Counted from the stretch's first letter, positions 26,555 to 35,106 are shown. The stretch: 64,000 bases of DNA from Azospirillum brasilense (GCF_007827815.1 NZ_VITH01000014.1:1-64000); one strand, 5' to 3'. Numbers and translations are program-made. Notes: generated by a model not told the origin, from the sequence alone.

Positions 26555-28078
26555 ATGACCGCCACCTCCCCGATCCGCCGCTTCCGGCAGACGAAGATCG
26601 TCGCCACGCTGGGTCCGTCCTCCTCCTCGCCGGAGATGATCCGCTCGCTGTTCGAGGCGGGCGTCGACGTCTTCCGCCTGAACTTCAGCCACGGCTCCCA
26701 CGACGACCACGGCGCCCGCGTGCGCGCCATCCGCGCCCTGGAGCGCGAGCTGGAGCGGCCGATCGCCATCATGGCCGACCTCCAGGGGCCGAAGCTGCGG
26801 CTCGGCCGCTTCGCCGACGGTTCGGTGGAGCTGACGGTGGGCCAGCGCTTCCGCCTCGACCTCTCCACCGAGCCGGGCGACGCGACCCGCGTCGGCATGC
26901 CCCACCCGGAAATCTTCGCCGCCCTGCGCCCCGACACCGACCTGCTGCTCGACGACGGCAAGGTTCGGCTGCGCATCGCCGCGTGCAGCCCGGAGCACGC
27001 CGACACCGTCGTCGTGGCCGGCACCAAGCTGTCCGACCGCAAGGGCGTGAACGTGCCCGACGTGCTGCTGCCGCTGTCGCCCCTGACCGCCAAGGACCGC
27101 GCCGACCTCATCTTCGCGCTCGACCAGGAGGTCGACTGGGTGGCGCTGTCCTTCGTCCAGCGGCCGGAGGATGTGGCCGAGGCGCGCAAGCTGATCGCCG
27201 GGCGCGCCGCCCTGATGTCCAAGCTGGAGAAGCCGCTGGCCATCCAGCATCTGGAGCGCATCGTCGAGCTGTCGGACGGCGTGATGGTCGCCCGCGGCGA
27301 TCTCGGCGTGGAGATGCCGCCGGAGGACGTGCCGAGCATCCAGAAGCGGATCATCCGCGAGGCGCGCAAGGCCGGCAAGCCGGTGATCGTCGCCACCCAG
27401 ATGCTGGAATCGATGATCGGCGCCCCCGCCCCGACCCGCGCCGAGGCATCGGACGTCGCCACCGCCGTCTTCGACGGCGCCGACGCGGTGATGCTGTCGG
27501 CGGAGACCGCGTCGGGCGCCTATCCGGTGGAGGCGGTGTCGATGATGGACCGCATCGCCCGCCGGGTCGAGCATGACGACCTCTACCGCACGATGATGGA
27601 CGCGCAGCACGCCGACCCGCAGGAGACGGCCGCCGACGCCATCACCGCGGCGGCGCGGCAGGTCGCCCACACCATCCACGCGGCGGCCATCGTCACCTAC
27701 ACGACCAGCGGCTCGACCACCCTGCGCGCCGCCCGCGAGCGGCCGGAGGTGCCGATCCTCTGCCTGACCGCGACCGTCGCCGCCTCGCGCCGTCTGGTGC
27801 TGGCCTACGGCGTGCACAGCGTGCTGACCGAGGACATCCAGAACTTCTCCGACATGGTGCACAAGGCGACCCGCATCGCCTACGCACACGGTCTGGCGGA
27901 GGACGGGCAGCGGCTGGTCATCACCGCGGGCGTGCCCTTCGGCATGCCGGGATCGACCAACATTCTGCGCATCGCCTGGGTGGAGCGCCCCGTCCTCTCG
28001 GCGGGCGCGCACACGCAGTACGCGCAAGAGTCGCGGTCAGATCAATTGACCCCGGTCATGGCCGACGCCGGGGCATGA
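26555..28078 (+). CDS. pyk: pyruvate kinase
   Basis: Makes pyruvate and ATP from phosphoenolpyruvate. The 507-residue protein has the family motifs KIVATLGPSS, FRLNFSHGSHDDH, the substrate-site MVARGDLGVEMP and the TQMLESM region. The C-terminal allosteric domain is complete and followed by an extra 20-30 residue tail. The start at 26555 follows GGAG. It leads a run pyk-pflA-focA, linking pyruvate formation to pyruvate formate-lyase activation and formate export. The promoter has an operator shared with several carbon genes here. Confidence 0.96.
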   Translation: MTATSPIRRFRQTKIVATLGPSSSSPEMIRSLFEAGVDVFRLNFSHGSHDDHGARVRAIRALERELERPIAIMADLQGPKLRLGRFADGSVELTVGQRFRLDLSTEPGDATRVGMPHPEIFAALRPDTDLLLDDGKVRLRIAACSPEHADTVVVAGTKLSDRKGVNVPDVLLPLSPLTAKDRADLIFALDQEVDWVALSFVQRPEDVAEARKLIAGRAALMSKLEKPLAIQHLERIVELSDGVMVARGDLGVEMPPEDVPSIQKRIIREARKAGKPVIVATQMLESMIGAPAPTRAEASDVATAVFDGADAVMLSAETASGAYPVEAVSMMDRIARRVEHDDLYRTMMDAQHADPQETAADAITAAARQVAHTIHAAAIVTYTTSGSTTLRAARERPEVPILCLTATVAASRRLVLAYGVHSVLTEDIQNFSDMVHKATRIAYAHGLAEDGQRLVITAGVPFGMPGSTNILRIAWVERPVLSAGAHTQYAQESRSDQLTPVMADAGA

Positions 28079-28094
28079 CATAGGATGGCACACA

Positions 28095-28126
28095 GCGCCG
28101 GTGCCGCATGAAGCGGACACCGGCGC
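28095..28126. repeat. strong hairpin between pyk and pflA
   Basis: GCGCCGGTG (28095-28103) pairs with CACCGGCGC (28118-28126), and inner CCGC/GCGG extends the stem to 13 pairs with one bulged A around ATGAA. No T run follows. It may partly end pyk transcripts or protect their 3' end. Confidence 0.55.
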
Positions 28127-28144
28127 CCATTCACGAGGTGCCTC

Positions 28145-28924
28145 ATGCTCAGCCCGATTACCCCCCAACCCGCGCACGCCGCCGGGACGGGCGCATCGGT
28201 CCGCGGCTGGGTCCATTCGGTGGAGACGGGCGGCACGGTCGATGGGCCGGGTTTGCGCTACGTCCTGTTCCTGGCCGGATGCCCGCTGCGCTGCCAGTAC
28301 TGCCACAACCCCGACACCCGCCACATGCACGACGGGTCGCCGGCCCAGTCCTCGGACGTGCTGGCCGACATCGCCACCTACGCCGATTTCCTGCACCGCG
28401 CCCACGGCGGCCTGACCATCAGCGGCGGCGAGCCGCTGGTCCAGCCGGAATTCTGCGCGGCCATCTACCGCGGCGCCAAGCAACTCGGCCTGCACACCGC
28501 GCTCGACACCTCGGGCTTCCTCGGCAGCCACGCCGACGACCATCTGCTGGCCGACGTCGATCTGGTGCTGCTGGACATCAAGGCGTTCAAGGAATCGACC
28601 TACCGCGCGGTGACCGGCGTGCCGCTGCGCCCGACCCTGGAATTCGCCGAGCGGCTGTCCGCATTGCGCAAGCCGATCTGGCTGCGCTACGTGCTGGTCC
28701 CCGGCCTGACCGACCATCTCGACGAGATCGAGGGGCTGGCGGAATTCGCCGCCGGCCTGGAGGTGGTGGAGCGGGTGGATGTCCTGCCCTTCCACAAGAT
28801 GGGCGAGTTCAAGTGGAAGCAGCTCGGCCTGCCCTACGCGCTGGCCAACACCGAACCTCCCCCGCCGGAGCTGACCGAGCGGGTGCGCGGCATCTTCCGG
28901 ACGCAGGGCCTGAAGGTCGTGTGA
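28145..28924 (+). CDS. pflA: pyruvate formate-lyase activating enzyme
   Basis: Radical-SAM activase that puts the glycyl radical on PflB. The 259-residue protein has the 4Fe-4S motif C-x3-C-x2-C (GCPLRCQYCHNPDT, about residue 45), the TISGGEPLVQPEF segment that helps bind SAM, and the C-terminal LPFHKMGEFKW region. The ribosome site GAGGTG is good. It lies 66 bases after pyk and 28 before focA. Its target pflB is about 15 kb away on the other strand. Confidence 0.95.
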   Translation: MLSPITPQPAHAAGTGASVRGWVHSVETGGTVDGPGLRYVLFLAGCPLRCQYCHNPDTRHMHDGSPAQSSDVLADIATYADFLHRAHGGLTISGGEPLVQPEFCAAIYRGAKQLGLHTALDTSGFLGSHADDHLLADVDLVLLDIKAFKESTYRAVTGVPLRPTLEFAERLSALRKPIWLRYVLVPGLTDHLDEIEGLAEFAAGLEVVERVDVLPFHKMGEFKWKQLGLPYALANTEPPPPELTERVRGIFRTQGLKVV

Positions 28925-28952
28925 GACGCCGTACGAGACGAGGAGCACCTTT

Positions 28953-29870
28953 ATGGACACGCATTCCTTTCCGGAGGCGAACCCACACGCCTCCCCGGCC
29001 ATCTCCCCTGCCGCCGCCCCGCCCGCGTCCTCCCTCGACGCGCTGATGCCCGACGCCATCGCGCTCGCCGCGGAGAATCTGGGCGTCAAGAAGGCCAACT
29101 ACGACGGCGCGACGCTGTTCGCCCTGGCCGTCCTGGCCGGCGCCTTCATCGCGCTGGGCGGCCTGTTCGCCACCGTCGCCATGTCGGGGGCGGAGGGCAT
29201 GCTGCCCTACGGGGTGACCCGGCTGCTCGGCGGCCTGGTCTTCTCGCTGGGGCTGATCCTGGTCATCGTCGGCGGCGCCCAGCTCTTCACGGGCGACGCG
29301 CTGATGGTCATGGCCTGGGCGAGCGGGCGGGTGAAGACCGGGCGGATGCTCCAGGTCTGGACCACGGTGTGGATCGGCAACTTCGTCGGCGCCGCCGGCA
29401 CGGCGCTGCTGGTCTTCCTGTCCGGGCAATACGCCTTCGGCCACGGGGCGGTGGGCGCCTCGGCGCTCTACTTCGCCACGGCCAAGGCCGGGCTGCCCGC
29501 CGGGCAGGCCTTCTTCCTGGGCATCCTGTGCAACGTGCTGGTTTGCCTGGCGGTGTGGCTGGCGCTCGGCGCGCGCAGCGTCACCGACAAGATCATGGCG
29601 ATCGTCTTCCCGGTCAGCGCCTTCGTCGCCGCCGGCTTCGAGCACTGCGTCGCCAACATGTATTTCGTGCCGCTGGGCCTGCTGATCGAATGGGGCGCCC
29701 CCGCCTCCTTCTGGGCCGACCTCGGCCGCGCCGCGCCGGTCATCCCGGTCGGGCAGTTCCTGCTGAACCTCGCCGCGGTGACGCTGGGCAACTGGTTCGG
29801 CGGCGCGGTGCTGGTCGGCGCCGTCTACTGGTTCATTTATCGCCGCCCGAGCCGCCGCACGGCGCATTGA
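28953..29870 (+). CDS. focA: formate/nitrite transporter, FocA type
   Basis: Inner-membrane formate channel of 305 residues with six predicted membrane helices. Family signatures visible are AENLGVKKA, GAQLFTGDALMVMA, TVWIGNFVGA, GILCNVLVCLAVWLA and a conserved FEHCVANMYF segment. Together with pflA directly upstream this points to formate export or import during fermentation. The ribosome site AGGAG precedes the start. Confidence 0.95.
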   Translation: MDTHSFPEANPHASPAISPAAAPPASSLDALMPDAIALAAENLGVKKANYDGATLFALAVLAGAFIALGGLFATVAMSGAEGMLPYGVTRLLGGLVFSLGLILVIVGGAQLFTGDALMVMAWASGRVKTGRMLQVWTTVWIGNFVGAAGTALLVFLSGQYAFGHGAVGASALYFATAKAGLPAGQAFFLGILCNVLVCLAVWLALGARSVTDKIMAIVFPVSAFVAAGFEHCVANMYFVPLGLLIEWGAPASFWADLGRAAPVIPVGQFLLNLAAVTLGNWFGGAVLVGAVYWFIYRRPSRRTAH

Positions 29871-29883
29871 GCGGCAAGCGTTG

Positions 29884-29971
29884 GCCCCCACCCTAACCCT
29901 CCCCCGCTGACGCAGGGGAGGGGACTGAATCTCCCTCCCCTGCGAAGCGGGGGAGGGCCGGGGTGGGGGCA
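29884..29971. repeat. nested palindromic intergenic repeat, copy 3
   Basis: Same family as 10543-10646: GCCCCCACCCTAACCCTCC on the left and GGAGGGCCGGGGTGGGGGC on the right. It sits between focA and the EamA transporter gene and may end focA transcription. Confidence 0.75.
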
Positions 29972-30004
29972 AGGTCTCACCAACGAACCACCCCCGGGGC
30001 ACCC

Positions 30005-30952
30005 ATGGCCCAGCCCATCCCCACCCATCTCCAGGCGCGCAACGGCATCGTCTCCATGCTGCTGGCGGTGTTCCTCTACGCGGTGCTGAACGCGCTGGCG
30101 AAGCATCTCGCGGCGGACTACTCGCTGGCCGAGGTGACCTTCTTCCGCAACGCCTTCGCCCTGCTGCCCGCCACCGCCATGCTGGCCCGCGCCGGCGGCT
30201 GGCGCGGCCTGCGCACGGAGCATCTGGGCGGCCATTTCTGGCGGGCGGCGATCGGCCTGACCTCGATGGTGCTGCTGTTCCTCTCCTACCACCTGATGCC
30301 GATGGCCGACGCGGTGGCGCTGTCCTTCTCCGCCCCGCTGTTCCTGACCGCGTTGTCCGTGCCGGTGCTGGGGGAGCGGGTCGGCCCCTACCGCTGGGGA
30401 GCCGTAGCGGTGGGTTTCGCCGGGGTGCTGGTCATCGTGCAGCCGGGAAGCGGCATGCTGAACACCGGCGCGCTGGTCGGGCTGACCGCCGCCGTCGCCT
30501 ACGCCTTCGCCATGATGGCGATGCGGCAGCTGGGGCGGACGGAGGCGCCGGTCACCACCGTCTTCTACTTCACCGCCTTCTCCACGCTGCTCAGCGCCGT
30601 CGCCCTGCCCTTCGTCTGGACGATGCCGACGGCGGAGGGTTTCGCGCTGATGGCGGCGATGGGGCTGGTCGGCGGCGGCGCCCAGTATTTCGCCACCCGC
30701 GCCTACGCGCTGGCCCCGGCGGCGGTCATCAGCCCCTTCAACTACGCCGGAATCCTCTGGGCCTGCCTGTTCGGCTGGCTGTTCTGGGGCGACTGGCCGG
30801 GAACGCATGTGCTGGCCGGGGCCGCCATCGTCATCGCCAGCGGCCTGCTGATCCTGATCCGCGAGACGCGCCGCCGGCCCGAAGCGGAGGCGTGCGACAC
30901 TTCGCCTGGGGTGTCCCCCACTTTGCCCCTCAGCACCGGACGCAAACACTAA
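30005..30952 (+). CDS. EamA/DMT-family transporter
   Basis: Inner-membrane protein of 315 residues with about ten hydrophobic helices in two EamA repeats (ADYSLAEVTFFRNAFALLP in the first; GALVGLTAAVAYAFAMMAMRQLG in the second). Such proteins export metabolites, amino acids or purines; the substrate here is unknown. The start at 30005 (MAQPIPTHLQ) suits the family although the ribosome site is weak. The gene ends inside the operator that precedes the next GntR gene. Confidence 0.88.
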   Translation: MAQPIPTHLQARNGIVSMLLAVFLYAVLNALAKHLAADYSLAEVTFFRNAFALLPATAMLARAGGWRGLRTEHLGGHFWRAAIGLTSMVLLFLSYHLMPMADAVALSFSAPLFLTALSVPVLGERVGPYRWGAVAVGFAGVLVIVQPGSGMLNTGALVGLTAAVAYAFAMMAMRQLGRTEAPVTTVFYFTAFSTLLSAVALPFVWTMPTAEGFALMAAMGLVGGGAQYFATRAYALAPAAVISPFNYAGILWACLFGWLFWGDWPGTHVLAGAAIVIASGLLILIRETRRRPEAEACDTSPGVSPTLPLSTGRKH

Positions 30953-30960
30953 TATATTAG
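30949..30960. promoter_or_regulatory. perfect operator palindrome CTAATATATTAG
   Basis: A perfect 12-base AT-rich palindrome overlapping the stop of the EamA gene, 60 bases before the GntR start. It is the most symmetric member of the family at 9122, 14172, 26350 and 31847. It suggests autoregulation of this GntR gene. Confidence 0.65.
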
Positions 30961-31020
30961 CTTTTATGGTTTCCTGCGGAGCGCCGACCCGTGCGCCCCG
31001 CCCGCCCGACGAGGTGGCTC

Positions 31021-31779
31021 ATGCCATCGGATTCCCTCACCGCCATCCCGCCGCGGCAGCGCCGGCTGGCAACGGCCCGGCCCGCGCCGCGCTCCGCCTC
31101 CCTCATCTACCGCGACCTGCGGAACGACATCCTGGGCATGCGCCGACGACCCGGCGAGCCCATCGCCGAGGCCCGCATCGCCGCGGCCTACGGCGTCAGC
31201 CGCACCCCCGTGCACGAGGCGGTGCTGCGGCTGGCCGACGAAGGGCTGATCGACGTCTTTCCGCAGTCGGGCACCTACGTCTCGCTGATCCCGGTCGCCG
31301 CTCTGCCGGAAGCCGGGGTGATCCGCAAGGCACTGGAGGAGGCTGCGGTGCGGATGGCCGCCGTCCGCGCCACCGCCAGCGACATCGCCCGGCTGCGCGC
31401 CGCGCTGGCGGAGCAGCGCGATCTCTGCGCCGCCTGCGACCGCGACGGCTTCCACGAAGCCGACGAGAGCTTCCACGCCCTGCTCGCCGAGGTCGCCGGA
31501 TTCCCTGGTTTCTGGACGCTGGTGGAGCAGGTGAAGGTGCAGGTCGACCGCTGCCGGCGCCTGACGCTGCCCGTCCCCGGCCAGATGACGAAGGTCATCG
31601 CCGAGCACGACGCCATCGTCGAGGCCGTCGCCGCCCACGACCGCGAGGCGAGCGTCCGGGCGCTCGGTGCCCATCTCGACGAATTGCGCTTGGCAATCGA
31701 CGATTTGCGCGCCGCCGCACCGCTTTATTTCACCGACGCGCCCACCGCCGTGGGGCGTCAAACCCCTGCCCGGCTTTAA
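31021..31779 (+). CDS. GntR-family regulator, FCD domain (TRAP transporter locus)
   Basis: DNA-binding regulator of 252 residues. The winged helix-turn-helix (about 25-95) reads PIAEARIAAAYGVSRTPVHEAVLRLADEGLI, followed by an FCD ligand domain with the HEADESFHALLAEVAG and AEHDAIVEAVAAHD histidine/acid pattern that binds a metal and an organic acid. The start at 31021 follows GAGGTGG. It sits between two copies of the operator family and directly before the TRAP transporter, so it probably controls that uptake system and perhaps the wider set of sites. It is clearly related to the GntR at 3664-4359. Confidence 0.88.
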   Translation: MPSDSLTAIPPRQRRLATARPAPRSASLIYRDLRNDILGMRRRPGEPIAEARIAAAYGVSRTPVHEAVLRLADEGLIDVFPQSGTYVSLIPVAALPEAGVIRKALEEAAVRMAAVRATASDIARLRAALAEQRDLCAACDRDGFHEADESFHALLAEVAGFPGFWTLVEQVKVQVDRCRRLTLPVPGQMTKVIAEHDAIVEAVAAHDREASVRALGAHLDELRLAIDDLRAAAPLYFTDAPTAVGRQTPARL

Positions 31780-31834
31780 TCCCCACCCGGCTTGCGACAT
31801 TTTGGCGTCACGCGTTCCGACCTCCGTTTTGCGC

Positions 31835-31864
31835 TTGCCTTGAAAGCTGATATATTAATATAAC
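31835..31864 (+). promoter_or_regulatory. dctPQM promoter with embedded operator
   Basis: TTGCCT (31835-31840) and TATAAC (31859-31864), 18 bases apart, fit -35 and -10 boxes. The spacer holds CTGATATATTAA, extended to ATATTAATAT. The layout matches the pyk promoter. Transcripts would start near 31871, leaving a leader of about 340 bases before dctP. Confidence 0.6.
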
Positions 31865-32034
31865 TAGCGCAGCGGGATGTAGCACGGACGTGAACAACCG
31901 ACGCCGCCCGCTCACCGGACAACACCAGGGCAGCCGCGCGGAAGAACGCCGCGGGCGCTTCGGAACAAAGGACAAGAACCGCCCAGCTTCACCCCCGTCG
32001 GCACGCGCCGATGGCGCCGGGATTTTGCGCCCTC

Positions 32035-32056
32035 ATCCCCTTCGGGATTCTTTTTT
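32035..32056 (+). terminator. terminator-like hairpin inside the TRAP leader
   Basis: ATCCC pairs with GGGAT around CTTC and is followed by TCTTTTTT. The stem is only five pairs, but the T run is the longest seen in this window. Placed between the promoter and dctP, it could be an attenuator or the end of a short RNA; it might also end transcripts of the upstream gntR. Confidence 0.5.
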
Positions 32057-32186
32057 GCCTTCCCCTTCGCAGCGCTATTATTCGAGGCGCACAGCCGAAC
32101 AGCCGGGGGCTTCTTCCGAACGCTCGAACCATTCGTTTGTCCATTTTCGGCGGGCCGACACCCCGCCTCCGCTCCAACAGGCACTT

Positions 32187-32201
32187 CTCCTAAGGCAGGA
32201 G
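32187..32201 (+). promoter_or_regulatory. hairpin covering the dctP ribosome binding site
   Basis: CTCCT (32187-32191) is complementary to the ribosome site AGGAG (32197-32201) across AAGGC. The ATG follows eight bases later. Folding would hide the ribosome site; the stem is short and may be opened easily. Confidence 0.4.
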
Positions 32202-32209
32202 TACGGTCC

Positions 32210-33196
32210 ATGAAGAACAGTTTCCGCCGCCTCGGCATGGCGCTGCTGGCCGCCTGCGCCGCGGGCGCGCTGCTCGCCGCCCCGGTCTCGGCCCGCGACT
32301 TCCGGTCGGCCGACATCCACCCCGGCGACTACCCGACCGTCGAGGCGGTCAAATACATGGGCAAGCTGCTCAGCGAACGCAGCAACGGCAAGCTCGGCGT
32401 GAAGGTCTACCCGAACGGCGCGCTGGGCAACGAGCGCGACACGATCGAGCAGATCAAGATCGGCGGCCTCGACATGATGCGCATCAACGTGGCGCCGCTG
32501 AACAACGTGGTGCCGGAGTCGATGGTCGTCGCCCTGCCCTTCATCTTCCGCGACACCGACCACATGCACGCCGTTCTGGACGGCCCGATCGGCGACGAGA
32601 TCCTCGCCGCCATGGAAAGCCAGGGGCTGATCGGTCTGGCCTTCTACGACAGCGGATCGCGCTCGCTCTATTCCAAGAAGCCGGTGTCGTCTCTGGCCGA
32701 CCTGAAGGGCATGAAGATCCGCGTCCAGCAGTCGGACCTGTTCGTGTCGATGATCGAGGCGCTGGGCGCCAACCCGACGCCGATGCCGATGGGCGAGGTT
32801 TACACCGGCCTGAAGACCGGCATCATCGACGCGGCGGAGAACAACTACCCGTCTTACGAATCCTCGCGCCACTTCGAGGCGGCCAAGTACTTCACCCGCA
32901 CCGAGCACGCGATGGCGCCGGAGGTGCTGGTCTTCTCCAAGGTCACCTGGGACCGCCTGTCCAAGGACGATCAGGCCGCCATCCGCAAGGCCGCCAAGGA
33001 CTCCGTCCCCTACATGCGCAAGCTGTGGGCGGAACGCGAGGAGGCCTCCCGCGCCATCGTCGAGAAGGCCGGCTCCCAGATCAGCGACGTGAAGAACAAG
33101 CAGGAATTCATCGACGCCATGAAGCCCGTGTTCGCCAAGTTCGCGAACACGCCGAAGCTGCAGGGCCTCGTCCAGCGCATCCAGGATACGAAGTAA
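32210..33196 (+). CDS. dctP: TRAP transporter substrate-binding protein DctP
   Basis: Periplasmic binding protein of 328 residues with a signal peptide (MKNSFRRLGMALLAACAAGALLA, cleavage near VSA-RD). It has the TRAP-family segment DLKGMKIRVQQSDLFVSMIEALGANPTPMPMGEVYTGLKTGIIDAAENN, where the arginine in KIRV grips the substrate carboxylate. The start of the mature protein (SADIHPGDYPTVEAVKYMG) resembles binding proteins for glucuronate and galacturonate. With uxuA and uxuB in the same window, a hexuronate substrate is likely, but this is inference. Confidence 0.93.
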   Translation: MKNSFRRLGMALLAACAAGALLAAPVSARDFRSADIHPGDYPTVEAVKYMGKLLSERSNGKLGVKVYPNGALGNERDTIEQIKIGGLDMMRINVAPLNNVVPESMVVALPFIFRDTDHMHAVLDGPIGDEILAAMESQGLIGLAFYDSGSRSLYSKKPVSSLADLKGMKIRVQQSDLFVSMIEALGANPTPMPMGEVYTGLKTGIIDAAENNYPSYESSRHFEAAKYFTRTEHAMAPEVLVFSKVTWDRLSKDDQAAIRKAAKDSVPYMRKLWAEREEASRAIVEKAGSQISDVKNKQEFIDAMKPVFAKFANTPKLQGLVQRIQDTK

Positions 33197-33207
33197 GGCA
33201 CGCGGTC

Positions 33208-33237
33208 GCGGCGCCGGCCAAGTCCGGCCGGCGCCGC
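33208..33237 (+). repeat. 12-bp perfect hairpin between dctP and dctQ
   Basis: GCGGCGCCGGCC and GGCCGGCGCCGC pair perfectly around AAGTCC. Hairpins after binding-protein genes often protect the upstream message from exonucleases and so raise binding-protein levels over the membrane subunits. Confidence 0.65.
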
Positions 33238-33260
33238 CCCCCCGCGGGAAGGACGGCATC

Positions 33261-33800
33261 ATGAGCATCGAACTTGAACTGGAAGAGGTCCGCCCCCTCG
33301 CCGCCCCACGCTTGTTGACGCGGGTGAACGCGCGTCTGGCGTGGTCGGGGATGTGCGTGGCGATGGTCGGCCTGATGGCCATCGTCTGTGTGGTGTTCTA
33401 TCAGGTCTTCGGCCGCTACGTGCTGAACGACTCGCCGACCTGGGCGGAGAGCCTGGCCATCGTGCTGGTCCTCTACGTCACCCTCATCGGCGCCGCCGTC
33501 GGCGTCCGCGACGCCGGCCACATCGGCCTGGAATCCTTCCTCGTCATGCTGCCCGACGCCATCCGCCGCAAGGTCGAGATCGTCATCTACGCCCTCGTCG
33601 GCGTCTTCGGCGCCTGCATGGCCTACAACGGCTGGGTCCTCGGCACCTCCGTCGCCGCCTACTACATCCCCAACCTGCACGTCTCCGAAGCCGTCCGCTA
33701 CATCCCGCTCGTGCTCTCCGGCGTCCTGATCGTGCTTTTCGCCATCGAACACGTCGTCGCCATCATCCGCGGCGAGGAGGTCGCACCATCATGGAACTGA
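33261..33800 (+). CDS. dctQ: TRAP transporter small membrane subunit DctQ
   Basis: Small inner-membrane subunit of 179 residues with four predicted helices. Family features are FGRYVLNDSPTWAESLAIVLVLYVTLIGAAVGVRDAGHIGLE. The ribosome site GGAAGG is good. Its end overlaps the dctM start by ten bases, so the two are translationally coupled. It works with DctM and the binding protein DctP in sodium-driven uptake. Confidence 0.93.
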   Translation: MSIELELEEVRPLAAPRLLTRVNARLAWSGMCVAMVGLMAIVCVVFYQVFGRYVLNDSPTWAESLAIVLVLYVTLIGAAVGVRDAGHIGLESFLVMLPDAIRRKVEIVIYALVGVFGACMAYNGWVLGTSVAAYYIPNLHVSEAVRYIPLVLSGVLIVLFAIEHVVAIIRGEEVAPSWN

Positions 33801-35074
33801 CCATCCTTTCCATCAGCTTCTTCGGCTTCCTCGTCCTGGGCATCCCGGTCGCCTTCGCCATCGGCCTGTCGGCGCTCTGCACCATCCTCTACGAGGGCCT
33901 CCCCGTCGCCGTCATCTTCCAGCAGATGATGTCCGGCATGAACGTCTTCTCCTTCCTCGCCATCCCCTTCTTCGTCTTCTCCGGCGAGCTGATGCTCCAC
34001 GGCGGCGTCGCCGACAAGATCGTCGCCACCGCCAAGAACATGGTCGGCCACATCCGCGGCGGCCTCGGCATGTCCAACGTCGTCGCCTGCACGCTGTTCG
34101 GCGGCGTCGCCGGCTCCCCCGTCGCCGACGTCTCGGCCATGGGCGCGGTGATGATCCCGATGATGAAGCGCGAGGGCTACCACGCCGACTACGCCGTCAA
34201 CGTCACCACCCATGCGGCTCTCGTCGGCGCGCTGATGCCGACCAGCCACAACATGATCATCTACGCGCTGGCCGCCGGCGGCAAAGCCTCCATCGGCGCG
34301 CTGATCGCCGCTGGCATCGTCCCCGCCCTGCTGCTGATGGTCTGCAACCTGGGTGCCGCCTACTACGTCGCGGTCAAGCGCGGCTACCCCGCCGGCACCT
34401 TCCCCGGCTGGTCCATCCTGGGCCGCTCCTTCGCCGCCGCCGCGCCGGGCCTGCTCATCGTCGTCATCATCCTGGCCGGCATCACGTCGGGCGTCTTCAC
34501 CGCCACCGAGTCCGCCTCCATCGCGGTGATCTACGCGCTGCTGCTCACCACCTTCGTCTACCGCACGCTGACCTGGGAGCATTTCCTGGCGGCCGCCGCC
34601 AAGACGGTCAAGACGACCGGCGTGGTCCTGCTGCTGATCGGCGTCTCGACGATGTTCCAGTACATCATGGGCCTCTATCAGGTGGCCGAGATCACCGGTG
34701 AGCTGATGGCGGGCATCTCGACCAACCCGCTGGTCATCTTCCTGCTGATCAACATCATCCTGTTCCTGCTCGGCACCTTCATGGACATGGCGAGCACGAT
34801 CCTGATCTGCACGCCGATCTTCCTGCCCATCGCCATGCAGTACGGCATGGACCCGGTGCAGTTCGGCATCGTCATGCTGATCAACTGCGCGCTCGGCCTC
34901 AACACGCCGCCGGTCGGCACCACCCAGTTCATCGGCTGCGCCATCGGCGAGGTCTCGGTCGGGCAGGTCATGCGCTCCATCACCCCCTTCTACGGCGCGC
35001 TCTTCCTCGCCCTCCTCCTCGTCACTTACGTCCCATCCTTCTCCCTCTGGCTCCCGCACATGCTCATGCGCTGA
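33791..35074 (+). CDS. dctM: TRAP transporter large permease DctM
   Basis: Large permease subunit of 427 residues with about 12 membrane segments. Typical DctM features include the start MELTILSISFFGFLVLGIPVAFAIGLS, FFVFSGELMLHGG, GGLGMSNVVACTLFGGVAGSPVADVSAMG and the C-terminal LGLNTPPVGTTQF. The ATG at 33791 overlaps dctQ. It forms the sodium-coupled transport path of the DctPQM system. Confidence 0.95.
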   Translation: MELTILSISFFGFLVLGIPVAFAIGLSALCTILYEGLPVAVIFQQMMSGMNVFSFLAIPFFVFSGELMLHGGVADKIVATAKNMVGHIRGGLGMSNVVACTLFGGVAGSPVADVSAMGAVMIPMMKREGYHADYAVNVTTHAALVGALMPTSHNMIIYALAAGGKASIGALIAAGIVPALLLMVCNLGAAYYVAVKRGYPAGTFPGWSILGRSFAAAAPGLLIVVIILAGITSGVFTATESASIAVIYALLLTTFVYRTLTWEHFLAAAAKTVKTTGVVLLLIGVSTMFQYIMGLYQVAEITGELMAGISTNPLVIFLLINIILFLLGTFMDMASTILICTPIFLPIAMQYGMDPVQFGIVMLINCALGLNTPPVGTTQFIGCAIGEVSVGQVMRSITPFYGALFLALLLVTYVPSFSLWLPHMLMR

Positions 35075-35106
35075 CCGGGCGCCCCCAACCGCACAGCAAG
35101 GATACC

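Larger units (their letters stand above)
31871..32209 (+). other. long untranslated leader of the TRAP operon
   Basis: About 340 bases between the promoter and dctP without a convincing gene. It holds a terminator-like hairpin at 32035-32056, a GGCGGG/CCCGCC pair near 32149-32167, and a hairpin over the ribosome site at 32187-32201. No known riboswitch class was recognised. Confidence 0.4.
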
